Source: RAM1 sp943372585
Lineage (GTDB): Bacteria; Pseudomonadota; Gammaproteobacteria; Burkholderiales; Burkholderiaceae_C
Direction: 5' to 3'
DNA length: 12,393 nt
Assembly (NCBI GenBank): GCA_943372585.1
Contig: CALRZF020000081.1
Coordinates: 1 to 12,393, forward strand
Positions 6,501 through 12,174 of the stretch are shown piece after piece (position 1 is the first letter of the stretch; every line of letters begins with the position of its first letter). A program made the translations under genes and the position numbers. A model generated the notes under the pieces. It saw only the letters and a program-made list of their open reading frames with translations. It was not told the DNA's origin and did no database searches.

Positions 6501-9468
6501 GTCCCATGCGCTGGGCCACAACTTCCGCGTTATCAAGCTGACAGGGCAGGATGCCATCGACGGTACCGGTAACGGCGCATCAAACGAGCTGTGGGGCCAC
6601 CTCAATGCGTCGGCCAACCGTTTGACCGGCCTGGATGGCGATGACATCTACCACCTCGATTTGCTGGATACGGCGATTGAGCAGGCAGGCGGCGGCTTCG
6701 ACACCGTCTACCTGCACGGTACGTCGTCCGGACCTGGCGTTGTGAATATGGCCGATTCGTGGGCCAATATCGAAGGCTTGTATCTGGACGCGAATTTCGG
6801 CGACGTGGATGTGGTCGGCACCGATGCGGCCAATACGATCCATGGCAGTTTGGGCGTCAACATCATTCGGGGCATGGGCGGCAACGACACGCTCTACCTG
6901 TCTGGCAGTCGCAGCACAGCATTGGGCGGGTCCGGAAACGATACGGTCTACCTTTGGGGCGTCGGGTTCGCCACCGTGGACGGTGGGACCGGCAACGACA
7001 CCATCGTGGCCGACGGCGGCCAGCTGCAGGTGCTGCTGTCCATGGACGGCGGGGCCGACACGGTGAGCGGCGCCGCAGCACGGTCAGCCGCGCAGTGGTC
7101 CGCGCAGCGTGACGTGCAGTCGTTCATAGCATTGGCCGATGGCGCTGATGCATCTGCCCTGCGCCTGGTGCGCAGCGGCAAGGACCTGAGCGTGAGCCTG
7201 AACGGCGGCGGCAGCCTGACGGTCAAGGGCTACTACAACGGCGCGGAAGCCGTCACGGCGCTGGATGCGATCCGCCTGGGCGACGGCACTTTTCTCACGC
7301 GCGATGCCCTGGCTGCCGGTGTGGGCCGCGTCAGCCTGCAGGTCGCCACGGCGCGCAACGACCTGCTCATTACGTCCGCCGCCGTGCGCTCGCTGGCTGG
7401 TGGCGATGGCGCGGACCATCTGTATGGCCAGCACACGCAGGACCAGCTGGATGGCGGTGCAGGCGACGACCGCCTTTACGGCGGCGACGGGCAAGACCAG
7501 CTCCAGGGCGGCGCGGGCAACGACTTGCTGAGCGGCGGCCGCGGTGCCGACACCTACCTGTTCACGGCAGGCTGGGGCCAGGACGTGGTGGACGACCTGC
7601 AACGCGTCGACACCGTGGCGCATGCCGGTGCCCAGCTGGAGGATGACGAGACCCTCAATACCGTGCAGTTCGACGCCACCGCGACCGTGGCCGACATCGC
7701 GCTGTTGCGCGACGGACTGGACCTGCTGCTGCGTCACAAGACCGCGGGCGACACCATCCGCGTACAAGGGTACTTTGACGCGGTGCAGGGCAACGGCCTG
7801 ATGCAGGTGCGTTTTGCGAACGGCACGGTATGGTCGGCCGCGCACATCGACCAGCTGGTCAACATCGTGACCGGCACGGCCGGCAACGACGTGCTGACCG
7901 GGCTGCCCACGGGCGGCGACATCACGGGGCTGGCCGGCGACGACGTGTTGACGGGGCTCGGTGCGGCGGACCGCCTGTTTGGCGGCGGCGGCAATGACAC
8001 GCTCGACGGCGGGGGTGGCAACGACCTGCTGGACGGCGGGCCGGGCGCGGACGCCATGGCCGGCGGCGCCGGAGACGACACCTACCGCGTCAACCACGCG
8101 GGCGACACCGTGGCCGAGCTGGCCGGCGGCGGACGCGACCATGTGCAATCCAGCCTGAGCTGGACGCTGTCCGCCCAGGTGGAGTTGCTGACGCTGACCG
8201 GCGCTGCCGCCATCAACGGCACAGGCAACAACCTGGCCAACGTCATCACCGGCAATGCGGCCGCCAATGTGCTGGACGGCAAGGCCGGTGCCGATACGAT
8301 GATTGGCGGCAACGGCAACGACACCTACCACGTGGCACAGGCGGGCGACGCCACTGTGGAGCTGGATGGCCAGGGCATTGACACCGTCTTTGCCGCCATC
8401 AACTGGACGCTGGCTGACCATGTAGAGAACCTGACGCTGGCCGGTACCGCTGCCATCAACGGCACGGGCAATGCGCTGGCCAACGTCATCACCGGCAACA
8501 CAGGCGCGAATGTGCTGGACGGTGGCGCTGGCGCCGATACCCTGGCCGGGGGCACGGGCGATGACACCTACGTGGTGGACAACACGGCAGACACCATCGC
8601 AGAAGCAGCCGGCGGCGGCACCGATACCGTCGTGGCCCAGGTCCACTGGACGCTGGGCGCAGAGCTGGAAAACCTGACACTGGCCGGCACGGCCAACCTC
8701 AAGGGCACAGGCAACGCCCTGGCCAACACCATCACAGGCAATGCCGGCAACAACGTGCTGGACGGCAAGGCCGGCGCCGACAGGCTGGCCGGCGGTGCGG
8801 GCAACGACATCTATGTGGTGGATAACGCGGGTGACGTGGTGGTCGAGTTGGCGGGCGAAGGCATCGACCTGGTGCGTTCCGGCGTCACCTGGGTACTGGG
8901 TGCCGATGTGGAAAACCTGACGCTCACGGGCACCGCCGCCATCAACGGCACGGGCAATGCGCTGGGCAACACGCTTGCGGGCAACGCAGCCGCCAACACC
9001 CTGACTGGCGGCAACGGCGCAGACGTGCTGGACGGCAAGGGCGGTGTGGATGTGCTCAGCGGCGGCAAAGGCAACGACGTGTACCTGATGGGCCGCGGCT
9101 ATGGTACGGACTCGCTCTCGGACACCGACAACACGGCGGGCAATCTGGATGTGCTGCGGTTTGCGTCCGACGTATCCGCCAGCCAGCTGTGGTTCCGCCA
9201 GGTGGGCAACGATCTGGAAGTCAGCATCATCGGCACGGCCGACCGGATGACGGTGCAGGACTGGTACCTGGGTGCGCGGCACGGTGTGGAGGAATTTCAC
9301 GCCGGCGACGGCCGCACGCTGCAAAGGAGCGAGGTGCAGACACTGGTGAACGCCATGAACGACTTTGCCATTCCGGTCACTGGGCAGCCCAATTTGCCGC
9401 CGGCCTACGCCGCGCAGCTGAACGGCGTTCTGGCCTCAACCTGGCACTGGCCCATCCTGGACATCTAG
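520..9468 (+). CDS. Giant RTX-repeat protein with N-terminal class 3 lipase domain, probable type I secretion substrate
   Basis: This 2982-residue protein is a likely extracellular lipase/esterase on a calcium-folded RTX stalk. An in-frame TAA at 514-516 makes the ATG at 520 the first possible start; GAAAG at 509-513 is a weak ribosome binding site. Residues 1-250 form the lipase domain: SYSGTD (60-65) near the oxyanion region, GHSLGGG with nucleophile Ser116, and LHS with His239 as the likely catalytic histidine; the acid is unclear. RTX nonapeptide blocks lie at about 438-480, 796-848, 913-1210, 1628-1682, 2278-2345 and 2450-2520. A Calx-beta-like region spans about 583-705. Cadherin/Ig-like modules lie at 1424-1523 and 1525-1620. 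Beta modules of the haemolysin-type calcium-binding-related family, ending in forms of F-DGTVW, lie near 1350, 1703, 2203, 2381 and 2878. Four 81-residue repeats fill 2515-2847. The last 40-50 residues (VNAMNDFA onward) resemble type I secretion tails. There is no N-terminal signal peptide, and only two cysteines. Secretion route and substrate are inferred from family knowledge. Confidence 0.95.
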   Translation: MATNIEYALMAGASYISTRADINQFPVPNGWTEQVDKRKKEDSSGFEASYFTKGSEIVISYSGTDPNNAGLFSKDMQANLQIIRGDWTAQLQQAVEYYLEIKAANPTATITLTGHSLGGGLASLVAVFFGVSAQAFDQAPFAKSATALSDNASTLLSLLTAKLDAGGNRVYDAGVLAPLTQYLELRSPTNPIPRSNLVNTIQVEGEVLDASLIGGIYNRIGNAPVSLTNGQTTSKTNLHSQSLLTAFLQSEKTAPSGQALNDATKTFTGLLPLLFDEKLYSFNTGINNTTNANFLDHLVRNEAGGIGGIAVGGNALLTHFAADLQKLGANIAGLNVQAQNALIAQGIEWYYWQGTGYSGQKFFTQTGKLFQYTTATGAGLKGAQDKAGAYVKLWIDPLSKAHGASDVLTTYQQWSVNTGTEAVTATAVDATKSQIFIGGTGADTFTGGNKDDVMLAGAGNDTLTGGGGDDKLYGGGDDDTYHFNGTWGKDTVTDSDGKGAFQMDGKALTNFGGAGEREGYSFDMGGNVYANLDIQKSGNTYKATITKGTDTANTITINNFDLSKAKGEQGYMGIKLGPAKVALTQESGNFWAVAGASLDNLNGKTAPITEGGGTSFNACLSSGAKAGDTITMSFSGAGNCKIILGDTTVDANGAVIILVEGQTQVRFSLVHDGNLDADAVASLSATYNSSGTSATSNTWAINLKDSGKADNTFNGDYVARAETNTGVPITRENYAGTDVAAVATGDLYYVTDGQGNLQAGSNQPTQRPIYNAQGEVIGTETIPSDDPLVTDNTLFGTSGNDQINGLTGNDLLGGKEGNDVIDGGAGNDMIGGGAGNDNIKGGDGNDYISSAANIKDAYQQLGPADQWVNWGMPAGTTLVMTGGAWGVYATDQRNHWWTGMKYSLTDVQQDVIDAGAGDDWVLASWGDDRVRGGDGKDQLRGMGGGDIVEGDDGDDYLDGDGDVGGGSVLDYAPIQDHGHDFLDGGAGNDKLFGGGGMDNLFGGVGNDVLNGDTDGVIDDPEFMRHHGDDYLDGEDGDDQLTGAGGADVLYGGNGDDRLDGDDLTVHVTAPFHGDDYLDGEAGNDQLLGGGGGDVMYGGAGNDTLWGDTGLGADHSRFLPLQYHGNDYLDGEDGDDYLEGGAGEDVLVGGAGADHLYGDINPAKHDSGMATNPQAGGRDELYGGDGDDYLNGGMGADYMEGGAGSDVYVIDHEGDVVVESFTPAGNAPMAMGLAAPIGVHADQPMTAQADMDTIQSHITYTLGDGFEVLELQGATDIVGTGNGQDNTLRGNAGDNVLSGAKGTDWLSGGTGNDVYVFNRGDGTDTLFNYDFLYDIVDPQRPQAVDALRMGEGIAAGDVAVRRQGNNLKLQLKNTDDQILVANYYGDVAQEGTRLLDYKIDRVEFADGTVWDQAKLELEADRAANNQAPVFNGSIAPVGASASVAFSWAVPAGTAIDPDAWDAVTYSVKQADGAPLPEWLDFDSAAGTLSGTPGMDDIGNLQLMLWATDGYGASAARSFWLQVGLPNQAPLLDFALSDQTAPRQAAFQYTVPDYTFSDPEGGALTYGAVLADGGPLPSWLSFNAQTRTFGGEPAEPGQFSVRVTATDPAGGMASDMFEIVVPASLVTTWTGTEQGDHLGGGIGPDLLLGLAGNDYLFGFEHDDELDGGPGNDHLYGGAGNDVFVFRPDSGHDEVHGRVGSDAVQLGAGVTPEDLVLMRTGTEPDGWELATDALVLQIPATGARLWVHDFFAADSTQGIQQLRFDDGTVWSRDEIVARAGARIPGEANHMAGSGGDDVFVVDNDSDTIAEAPGGGTDTVLSSVSYTLPANVEILRLTHFAQDGSGNGGDNVLYGTAAHNTLSGEGGNDDYYGGAGDDSYWDTVSSTTQRGGRVFEIEGEGWDALYSNHVSVVLDDNVEELNIIDPIGSSGSYMGNDSDNVINATRGWNAFDTVRIDGGAGADSMFGGEGINTFVVDDTGDTVSQSNGYAEGTIEASVSHALGHNFRVIKLTGQDAIDGTGNGASNELWGHLNASANRLTGLDGDDIYHLDLLDTAIEQAGGGFDTVYLHGTSSGPGVVNMADSWANIEGLYLDANFGDVDVVGTDAANTIHGSLGVNIIRGMGGNDTLYLSGSRSTALGGSGNDTVYLWGVGFATVDGGTGNDTIVADGGQLQVLLSMDGGADTVSGAAARSAAQWSAQRDVQSFIALADGADASALRLVRSGKDLSVSLNGGGSLTVKGYYNGAEAVTALDAIRLGDGTFLTRDALAAGVGRVSLQVATARNDLLITSAAVRSLAGGDGADHLYGQHTQDQLDGGAGDDRLYGGDGQDQLQGGAGNDLLSGGRGADTYLFTAGWGQDVVDDLQRVDTVAHAGAQLEDDETLNTVQFDATATVADIALLRDGLDLLLRHKTAGDTIRVQGYFDAVQGNGLMQVRFANGTVWSAAHIDQLVNIVTGTAGNDVLTGLPTGGDITGLAGDDVLTGLGAADRLFGGGGNDTLDGGGGNDLLDGGPGADAMAGGAGDDTYRVNHAGDTVAELAGGGRDHVQSSLSWTLSAQVELLTLTGAAAINGTGNNLANVITGNAAANVLDGKAGADTMIGGNGNDTYHVAQAGDATVELDGQGIDTVFAAINWTLADHVENLTLAGTAAINGTGNALANVITGNTGANVLDGGAGADTLAGGTGDDTYVVDNTADTIAEAAGGGTDTVVAQVHWTLGAELENLTLAGTANLKGTGNALANTITGNAGNNVLDGKAGADRLAGGAGNDIYVVDNAGDVVVELAGEGIDLVRSGVTWVLGADVENLTLTGTAAINGTGNALGNTLAGNAAANTLTGGNGADVLDGKGGVDVLSGGKGNDVYLMGRGYGTDSLSDTDNTAGNLDVLRFASDVSASQLWFRQVGNDLEVSIIGTADRMTVQDWYLGARHGVEEFHAGDGRTLQRSEVQTLVNAMNDFAIPVTGQPNLPPAYAAQLNGVLASTWHWPILDI
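1831..1959 (+). repeat. First RTX calcium-binding nonapeptide block
   Basis: This segment encodes residues 438-480 of the giant protein. About five consecutive nonapeptides follow GGxGxDxhx (GGTGADTFT, AGAGNDTLT, GGGGDDKLY). In known RTX proteins such runs fold into a parallel beta-roll that binds one calcium per turn after export. The block directly follows the lipase domain and its linker, so it may be the first part of the stalk to fold next to the enzyme. Confidence 0.85.
2905..3063 (+). repeat. Second RTX nonapeptide block
   Basis: Encodes residues 796-848, six nonapeptides in register (GTSGNDQIN, GLTGNDLLG, GKEGNDVID, GGAGNDMIG, GGAGNDNIK, GGDGNDYIS). The regular 27-nt spacing and the Asp at position 6 of each unit are what the family requires for calcium binding. 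It follows the Calx-beta-like region and a polar linker, and is followed by a Trp-rich insertion. Confidence 0.85.
3256..4149 (+). repeat. Long RTX block with 46-51 residue super-repeats
   Basis: Encodes residues 913-1210, the longest nonapeptide-rich part of the protein. Within it a larger unit recurs, each copy opening with HG(D/H/N)D(Y/F)LDG at residues 977, 1026, 1072 and 1123, so the spacing is 49, 46 and 51 residues. Every copy carries three to four nonapeptides and then a short variable spacer rich in Asp, His and Pro. The spacers are where the copies differ most. The block ends where a VYVID strand begins the next module. Confidence 0.8.
8062..9060 (+). repeat. Tandem 243-bp (81-aa) repeats, four copies
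   Basis: Residues 2515-2847. Units begin at GG(A/N/T)G(D/N)D at residues 2515, 2596 and 2677, then 2758, each exactly 81 residues apart; the fourth is 90 residues because it carries one extra nonapeptide. Each unit has a TY-V strand, an AGD-VE/AE segment, a W-TL strand, an (E/L)(N/L)LTL strand, a GTGN-LAN-ITGN segment and a closing RTX pair with VLDG. Copies are similar at DNA level: a 28-base stretch at 8452-8479 recurs exactly at 8938-8965, two periods (486 nt) apart. This suggests duplication recent enough, or homogenisation strong enough, to preserve nucleotide identity. Confidence 0.9.
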
Positions 9469-9478
9469 CGCCTGGTAC

Positions 9479-9501
9479 CTGAATCATCCCCGCGGATTCA
9501 G
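9479..9501. repeat. 7-bp inverted repeat between convergent genes
   Basis: CTGAATC at 9479-9485 pairs perfectly with GATTCAG at 9495-9501 around a 9-base loop. It begins 11 nt after the stop of the giant RTX gene and covers the last codons and stop of the acetyltransferase gene on the other strand. It could act as a 3'-end hairpin for either transcript. The stem is short, has only three G-C pairs, and neither side is followed by a T-run, so I do not call it an intrinsic terminator. Confidence 0.35.
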
Positions 9502-10014
9502 CAGCGAATAAAGCAGCTTGTCCGGCCCGTCGGCGGGGATGCGTATGCTGCCGTGCAGCGTCATGCCCAGGCGCTCCAGCAGCTGGCATGAGCGCTGGTT
9601 GTAGGGCAAGGTAATGGCCGCGATGCGCGGCAGCGCGAGTTCATCGAACCCGTAGGCCAGCACCGCCTGCGCAGCCTCCAGCGCATAGCCGCGGCCCCGG
9701 CCCGAGGGCAGGAAGGCAAAGCCGAGATCCGCGTCTGCCAGGCCTTCCCGGCGCACCAGGCCGCAGATGCCCAGGGGTTGCTCGTGGTCTGCGCCCGTGG
9801 CCCGCAGGCTCACGCGGTACAGGCCGTAGCCCAGCCGGTCGTACATGTCCAGCGGGCCGGTGTTCAGGTAGGTCAGCGCGTCTGCGCGTGTGCGCACCGC
9901 CTTGTCGCCGATAAAGGTCATCCACTGGGGGTCGTTGACCAGCTGGATGATGAAGTCTGCATCGTCCAGCGTGAGCCAGTCCAGTGACAGGCGTGCGGTG
10001 GTGGCAATGTTCAT
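9484..10014 (-). CDS. GNAT-family N-acetyltransferase (RimJ/RimL-like)
   Basis: A 176-residue protein that probably transfers an acetyl group from acetyl-CoA to an amine; the substrate cannot be told from sequence. The length suits a single GNAT domain. The start of the fold shows in RLSLDWLTLDDADFI (8-22). LGICGLV (81-87) is the central beta strand. FLPSGRGRGYALEA (101-114) fits the acetyl-CoA pyrophosphate loop, with RGRGYA matching the Q/R-x-x-G-x-G/A pattern. PYNQRSCQLLERLGM (137-151) is the C-terminal Asn...Ser helix typical of the RimJ/RimL branch. The ATG at 10014 has AAGG about 9 nt upstream and lies 16 nt after the DUF429 stop, so it is probably the last gene of the minus-strand operon. 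Its stop is 15 nt from that of the converging RTX gene. Confidence 0.9.
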   Translation of the reverse strand: MNIATTARLSLDWLTLDDADFIIQLVNDPQWMTFIGDKAVRTRADALTYLNTGPLDMYDRLGYGLYRVSLRATGADHEQPLGICGLVRREGLADADLGFAFLPSGRGRGYALEAAQAVLAYGFDELALPRIAAITLPYNQRSCQLLERLGMTLHGSIRIPADGPDKLLYSLLNPRG

Positions 10015-10030
10015 GGTGCGCGGCCTTGCC

Positions 10031-10843
10031 TCAAGCGGTCAGTATCCAGCCTTCCAGCGGGTCCATGTGGGCCGGCAGGCCGTAGCGCGGCGCGCCCTGC
10101 TGCTGCGCCCATGCGGCCTGCAGCAGGCACAACACGGCGTCCACGCTGTCCCCGCTGGCATCGGCGGCCAGCGTATCACGCTGCGCGTGGGTCAGGCGCA
10201 GGCGAAAGCCCGCAAGCGTGTCACCGTTTTCCAGCGCGGTCAGCAGGTCCTTGCGGGCAATCAGGCGCTCGGGCGTCTGTTTGGCGCGGTCGTCACTCTT
10301 GTAGCTTCGCGCGCCCAGTACCTTGCGCGCCAGCAGGCCGGGGTAGGCCTCCAGCGCCACGCGCCGCGGGTCGCCATCGTGCAGGCCCGGCAGGTGCACA
10401 CCTGCGGCGCGCAGCAGCGGCACACCGGCGTGCAGCATCCAGGCCACGGGCGGGTTCACCCATTTCATGCTGGGGCTGGAGCCCGCGGGGCGGTCGGTGG
10501 CCCGGTGGGCAAACTTGCCGCCCACGGGCCGTGCATCGCAAAACGCGGCAAAGGTGTCGCGGATGGCGGGGCGGCTGAGCGATGCGTAATGGTCCATGCA
10601 CGCAGCCCACTGCTGCGGCCAGCCCAGGTGCTCCACCAGTTCGCGCGGCAGGCCAAACGGAAAGTCAAAGCCACCCACCCAGGCCTGCGGCTGCGCCAGC
10701 CAGGCACCGAACGCGGCCAGCGATTCAAGGCGCTCAAGCCGTGCCAGCGTGACGCGCCCGCCCTCCTGTGCACCGATCGCCATGACGATGGGTTTGCGGC
10801 GTGTGGGCGCGCTGGAAAAGTCGCAACCGATCAGCAGGGTCAT
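10031..10843 (-). CDS. DUF429 family protein (predicted RNase H-like fold nuclease)
   Basis: A 270-residue cytoplasmic protein that I assign to DUF429 from its motif pattern; function is not established. Seen in order: an opening strand LLIGCDFSSAP with Asp8, GGFDFPFGLP (57-66) with Asp60, ALEAYPGLLARKVLG (163-177) with Glu165, YKSDDR, and DSVDAVLCLLQAAWA (232-246) with Asp232 and Asp235. Acidic residues in these places fit the RNase H-like fold proposed for the family, but catalysis is an inference. I chose the ATG at 10843 because GGGGTGA sits 8 nt upstream. A GTG at 10855 would add four residues and overlap the transporter stop as GTGA, but has no ribosome binding site. Close packing suggests translational coupling to the transporter gene upstream. 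Confidence 0.85.
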   Translation of the reverse strand: MTLLIGCDFSSAPTRRKPIVMAIGAQEGGRVTLARLERLESLAAFGAWLAQPQAWVGGFDFPFGLPRELVEHLGWPQQWAACMDHYASLSRPAIRDTFAAFCDARPVGGKFAHRATDRPAGSSPSMKWVNPPVAWMLHAGVPLLRAAGVHLPGLHDGDPRRVALEAYPGLLARKVLGARSYKSDDRAKQTPERLIARKDLLTALENGDTLAGFRLRLTHAQRDTLAADASGDSVDAVLCLLQAAWAQQQGAPRYGLPAHMDPLEGWILTA

Positions 10844-10851
10844 GGTGCGTG

Positions 10852-11733
10852 TCACCCCAACGCAAGCGCTGCGACGCCCGCGGCGATCAGCGCGGCACCG
10901 GCCAGCCGGGCCGCACGGTCACCCTCGCCCAGCAAATGGCCGCCCAGCAGCGCAGCAAACAGCATCGACACCTCGCGCGCCGGCGCCACGTGCGACAGCG
11001 GCGCGACCTTCACCGCATAGAGCACCAGCACATACGACACCGGGCTGATGATGCCCACGAACACGGCGTACTTCCATTGCTGCTGCCACAGCACCCAGGC
11101 CCCCGCACGGTCGCGCAGCACGGTGGGCACCAGCAGCACCAGGCGCAGCAGGTTGCCAATGTAGTCCAGCAGGATGGGGGACAGCAGCACGAACTTGACC
11201 GCGTAGCCGTCCACTACGGTATACGACGCGATGAACGCGCCGGTGAGCAGGCCGTACACCATGCCCTTGCGCACCCGCGCGCGCTGGGCGGGGTCGTGCG
11301 AAGCGCGCCACAGGCCCGGGCCGCCCGCAATCAAGAACACGCCGCCGATCACACCGGCAATGCCCAGCACACCCAGCGCAGAAATCTGCTCGCCCAGCAG
11401 CACGATGGCTGCAACCGACGACAGGAGCGGCCCGGAGCCGCGCGCCAACGGGTAGACGACCGTGAGGTCTGCCTTGCGGTAGCCGCGCAGCAGCACGATG
11501 AAGTACAGGGTGTGCAGCAAGGCGCTGGCTGCGACCAGCAGCCACTCTGTCGCGCCCCAGCGCGGCAGCTCGTCAATGCCCAGATAGATGCCCAGCGGCG
11601 CCCAGAACACCATCATCACCAGGCCGGTGAAGGTGGCAAAGCGCACATCGCCGCCCGCCTTCTTGGCGGCGATGTTCCAGCTGGCGTGAATGAGGCCCGC
11701 GACCAGGACCAGCGCAAGCGCGTAGGTGGGCAC
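10852..11733 (-). CDS. EamA/DMT-family membrane transporter
   Basis: A 293-residue integral inner-membrane protein with about ten hydrophobic segments in two similar halves (roughly 1-140 and 155-293), the usual layout and length of the drug/metabolite transporter superfamily. Each half ends in the EamA pattern: LARGSGPLLSSVAAIVLLGE in the first, PAREVSMLFAALLGGHLLGE in the second. The substrate, perhaps a metabolite or amino acid exported from the cell, cannot be read from sequence. The start is a GTG at 11733; AAGAGG just upstream is unusually close (2 nt). An in-frame TAG five codons upstream, which is the stop of the BLUF gene, rules out a longer protein, and no ATG lies near. The stop is 8 nt from the ATG of the DUF429 gene. 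Confidence 0.92.
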   Translation of the reverse strand: MPTYALALVLVAGLIHASWNIAAKKAGGDVRFATFTGLVMMVFWAPLGIYLGIDELPRWGATEWLLVAASALLHTLYFIVLLRGYRKADLTVVYPLARGSGPLLSSVAAIVLLGEQISALGVLGIAGVIGGVFLIAGGPGLWRASHDPAQRARVRKGMVYGLLTGAFIASYTVVDGYAVKFVLLSPILLDYIGNLLRLVLLVPTVLRDRAGAWVLWQQQWKYAVFVGIISPVSYVLVLYAVKVAPLSHVAPAREVSMLFAALLGGHLLGEGDRAARLAGAALIAAGVAALALG

Positions 11734-11745
11734 GGCCTCTTGTGC

Positions 11746-12168
11746 CTAGGCCCGGCCGATAATGGCTGCGGTGGCCATCAGTTCTTCCAGCAGCGCCAGC
11801 GATACCTTGCCCGATACCGAGTACGGGTCCAGCTCGGGCTTCTCGGAATACTTCAGCAGGATGGAGTGGTTGAGCTTGGACAGGTTGACCTGGCCCATGG
11901 TCCAGCCGCCAAAGCGGCGCTCGGTGATCTCTTCGTAGTGCAGCAGGGCCACGTCCTTGTGGCGCGGGTCCTTCTGGATGTGGCCGTACAGCGCGCTGAC
12001 GGGCATGCGCCCGCCTTCGATGGCCTGCAGGAAGATACCGCCGCCATAGCAAAGAATGCCAGTGATGCCGCACAACGGATTGTGCTGGCGCGACTGGGAC
12101 AGGATGGCGTCGATGGCGTCGGCGCTGGTGTCTACGGCGCGGCTGGCGTAAAGAAGGCGTACAAGCAT
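11746..12168 (-). CDS. Short BLUF-domain blue-light (FAD) photoreceptor
   Basis: A 140-residue protein consisting of one BLUF domain (about 1-95) and a short helical C-terminal tail, with no fused output domain. BLUF domains bind FAD without a covalent bond and rearrange a Tyr-Gln hydrogen bond network in blue light. All the key positions are present: Tyr7 in LLYASRA, Asn30 before GITG (34-37), Gln48 in FLQAIEG (46-52), and Trp89/Met91 in FGGWTMG. DPRH (67-70) is also typical. A photoactive protein is therefore likely. The output must go through a partner, as in other short BLUF proteins. The ATG at 12168 is 6 nt after the folE stop and has no clear ribosome binding site, so translation is probably coupled to folE. 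It ends in a TAG 12 nt before the transporter start, in the same frame. Confidence 0.95.
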   Translation of the reverse strand: MLVRLLYASRAVDTSADAIDAILSQSRQHNPLCGITGILCYGGGIFLQAIEGGRMPVSALYGHIQKDPRHKDVALLHYEEITERRFGGWTMGQVNLSKLNHSILLKYSEKPELDPYSVSGKVSLALLEELMATAAIIGRA

Positions 12169-12174
12169 GGAGGG

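Noticed and set aside
7084..9324. 746-codon open frame on the minus strand with repeats
   Set aside because: Its internal periodicity mirrors the 81-residue repeats of the plus-strand protein. It is a shadow, not a second repeat protein.
9479..9501. Inverted repeat as an intrinsic bidirectional terminator
   Set aside because: The stem is weak (three G-C pairs of seven) and there is no T-run on either side; kept only as an inverted repeat.
9890..11020. 376-codon open frame on the plus strand
   Set aside because: It lies opposite the well-supported DUF429 gene, its flanking operon genes and their junctions, and has an Arg/Gln/Ala-rich composition typical of shadow frames.
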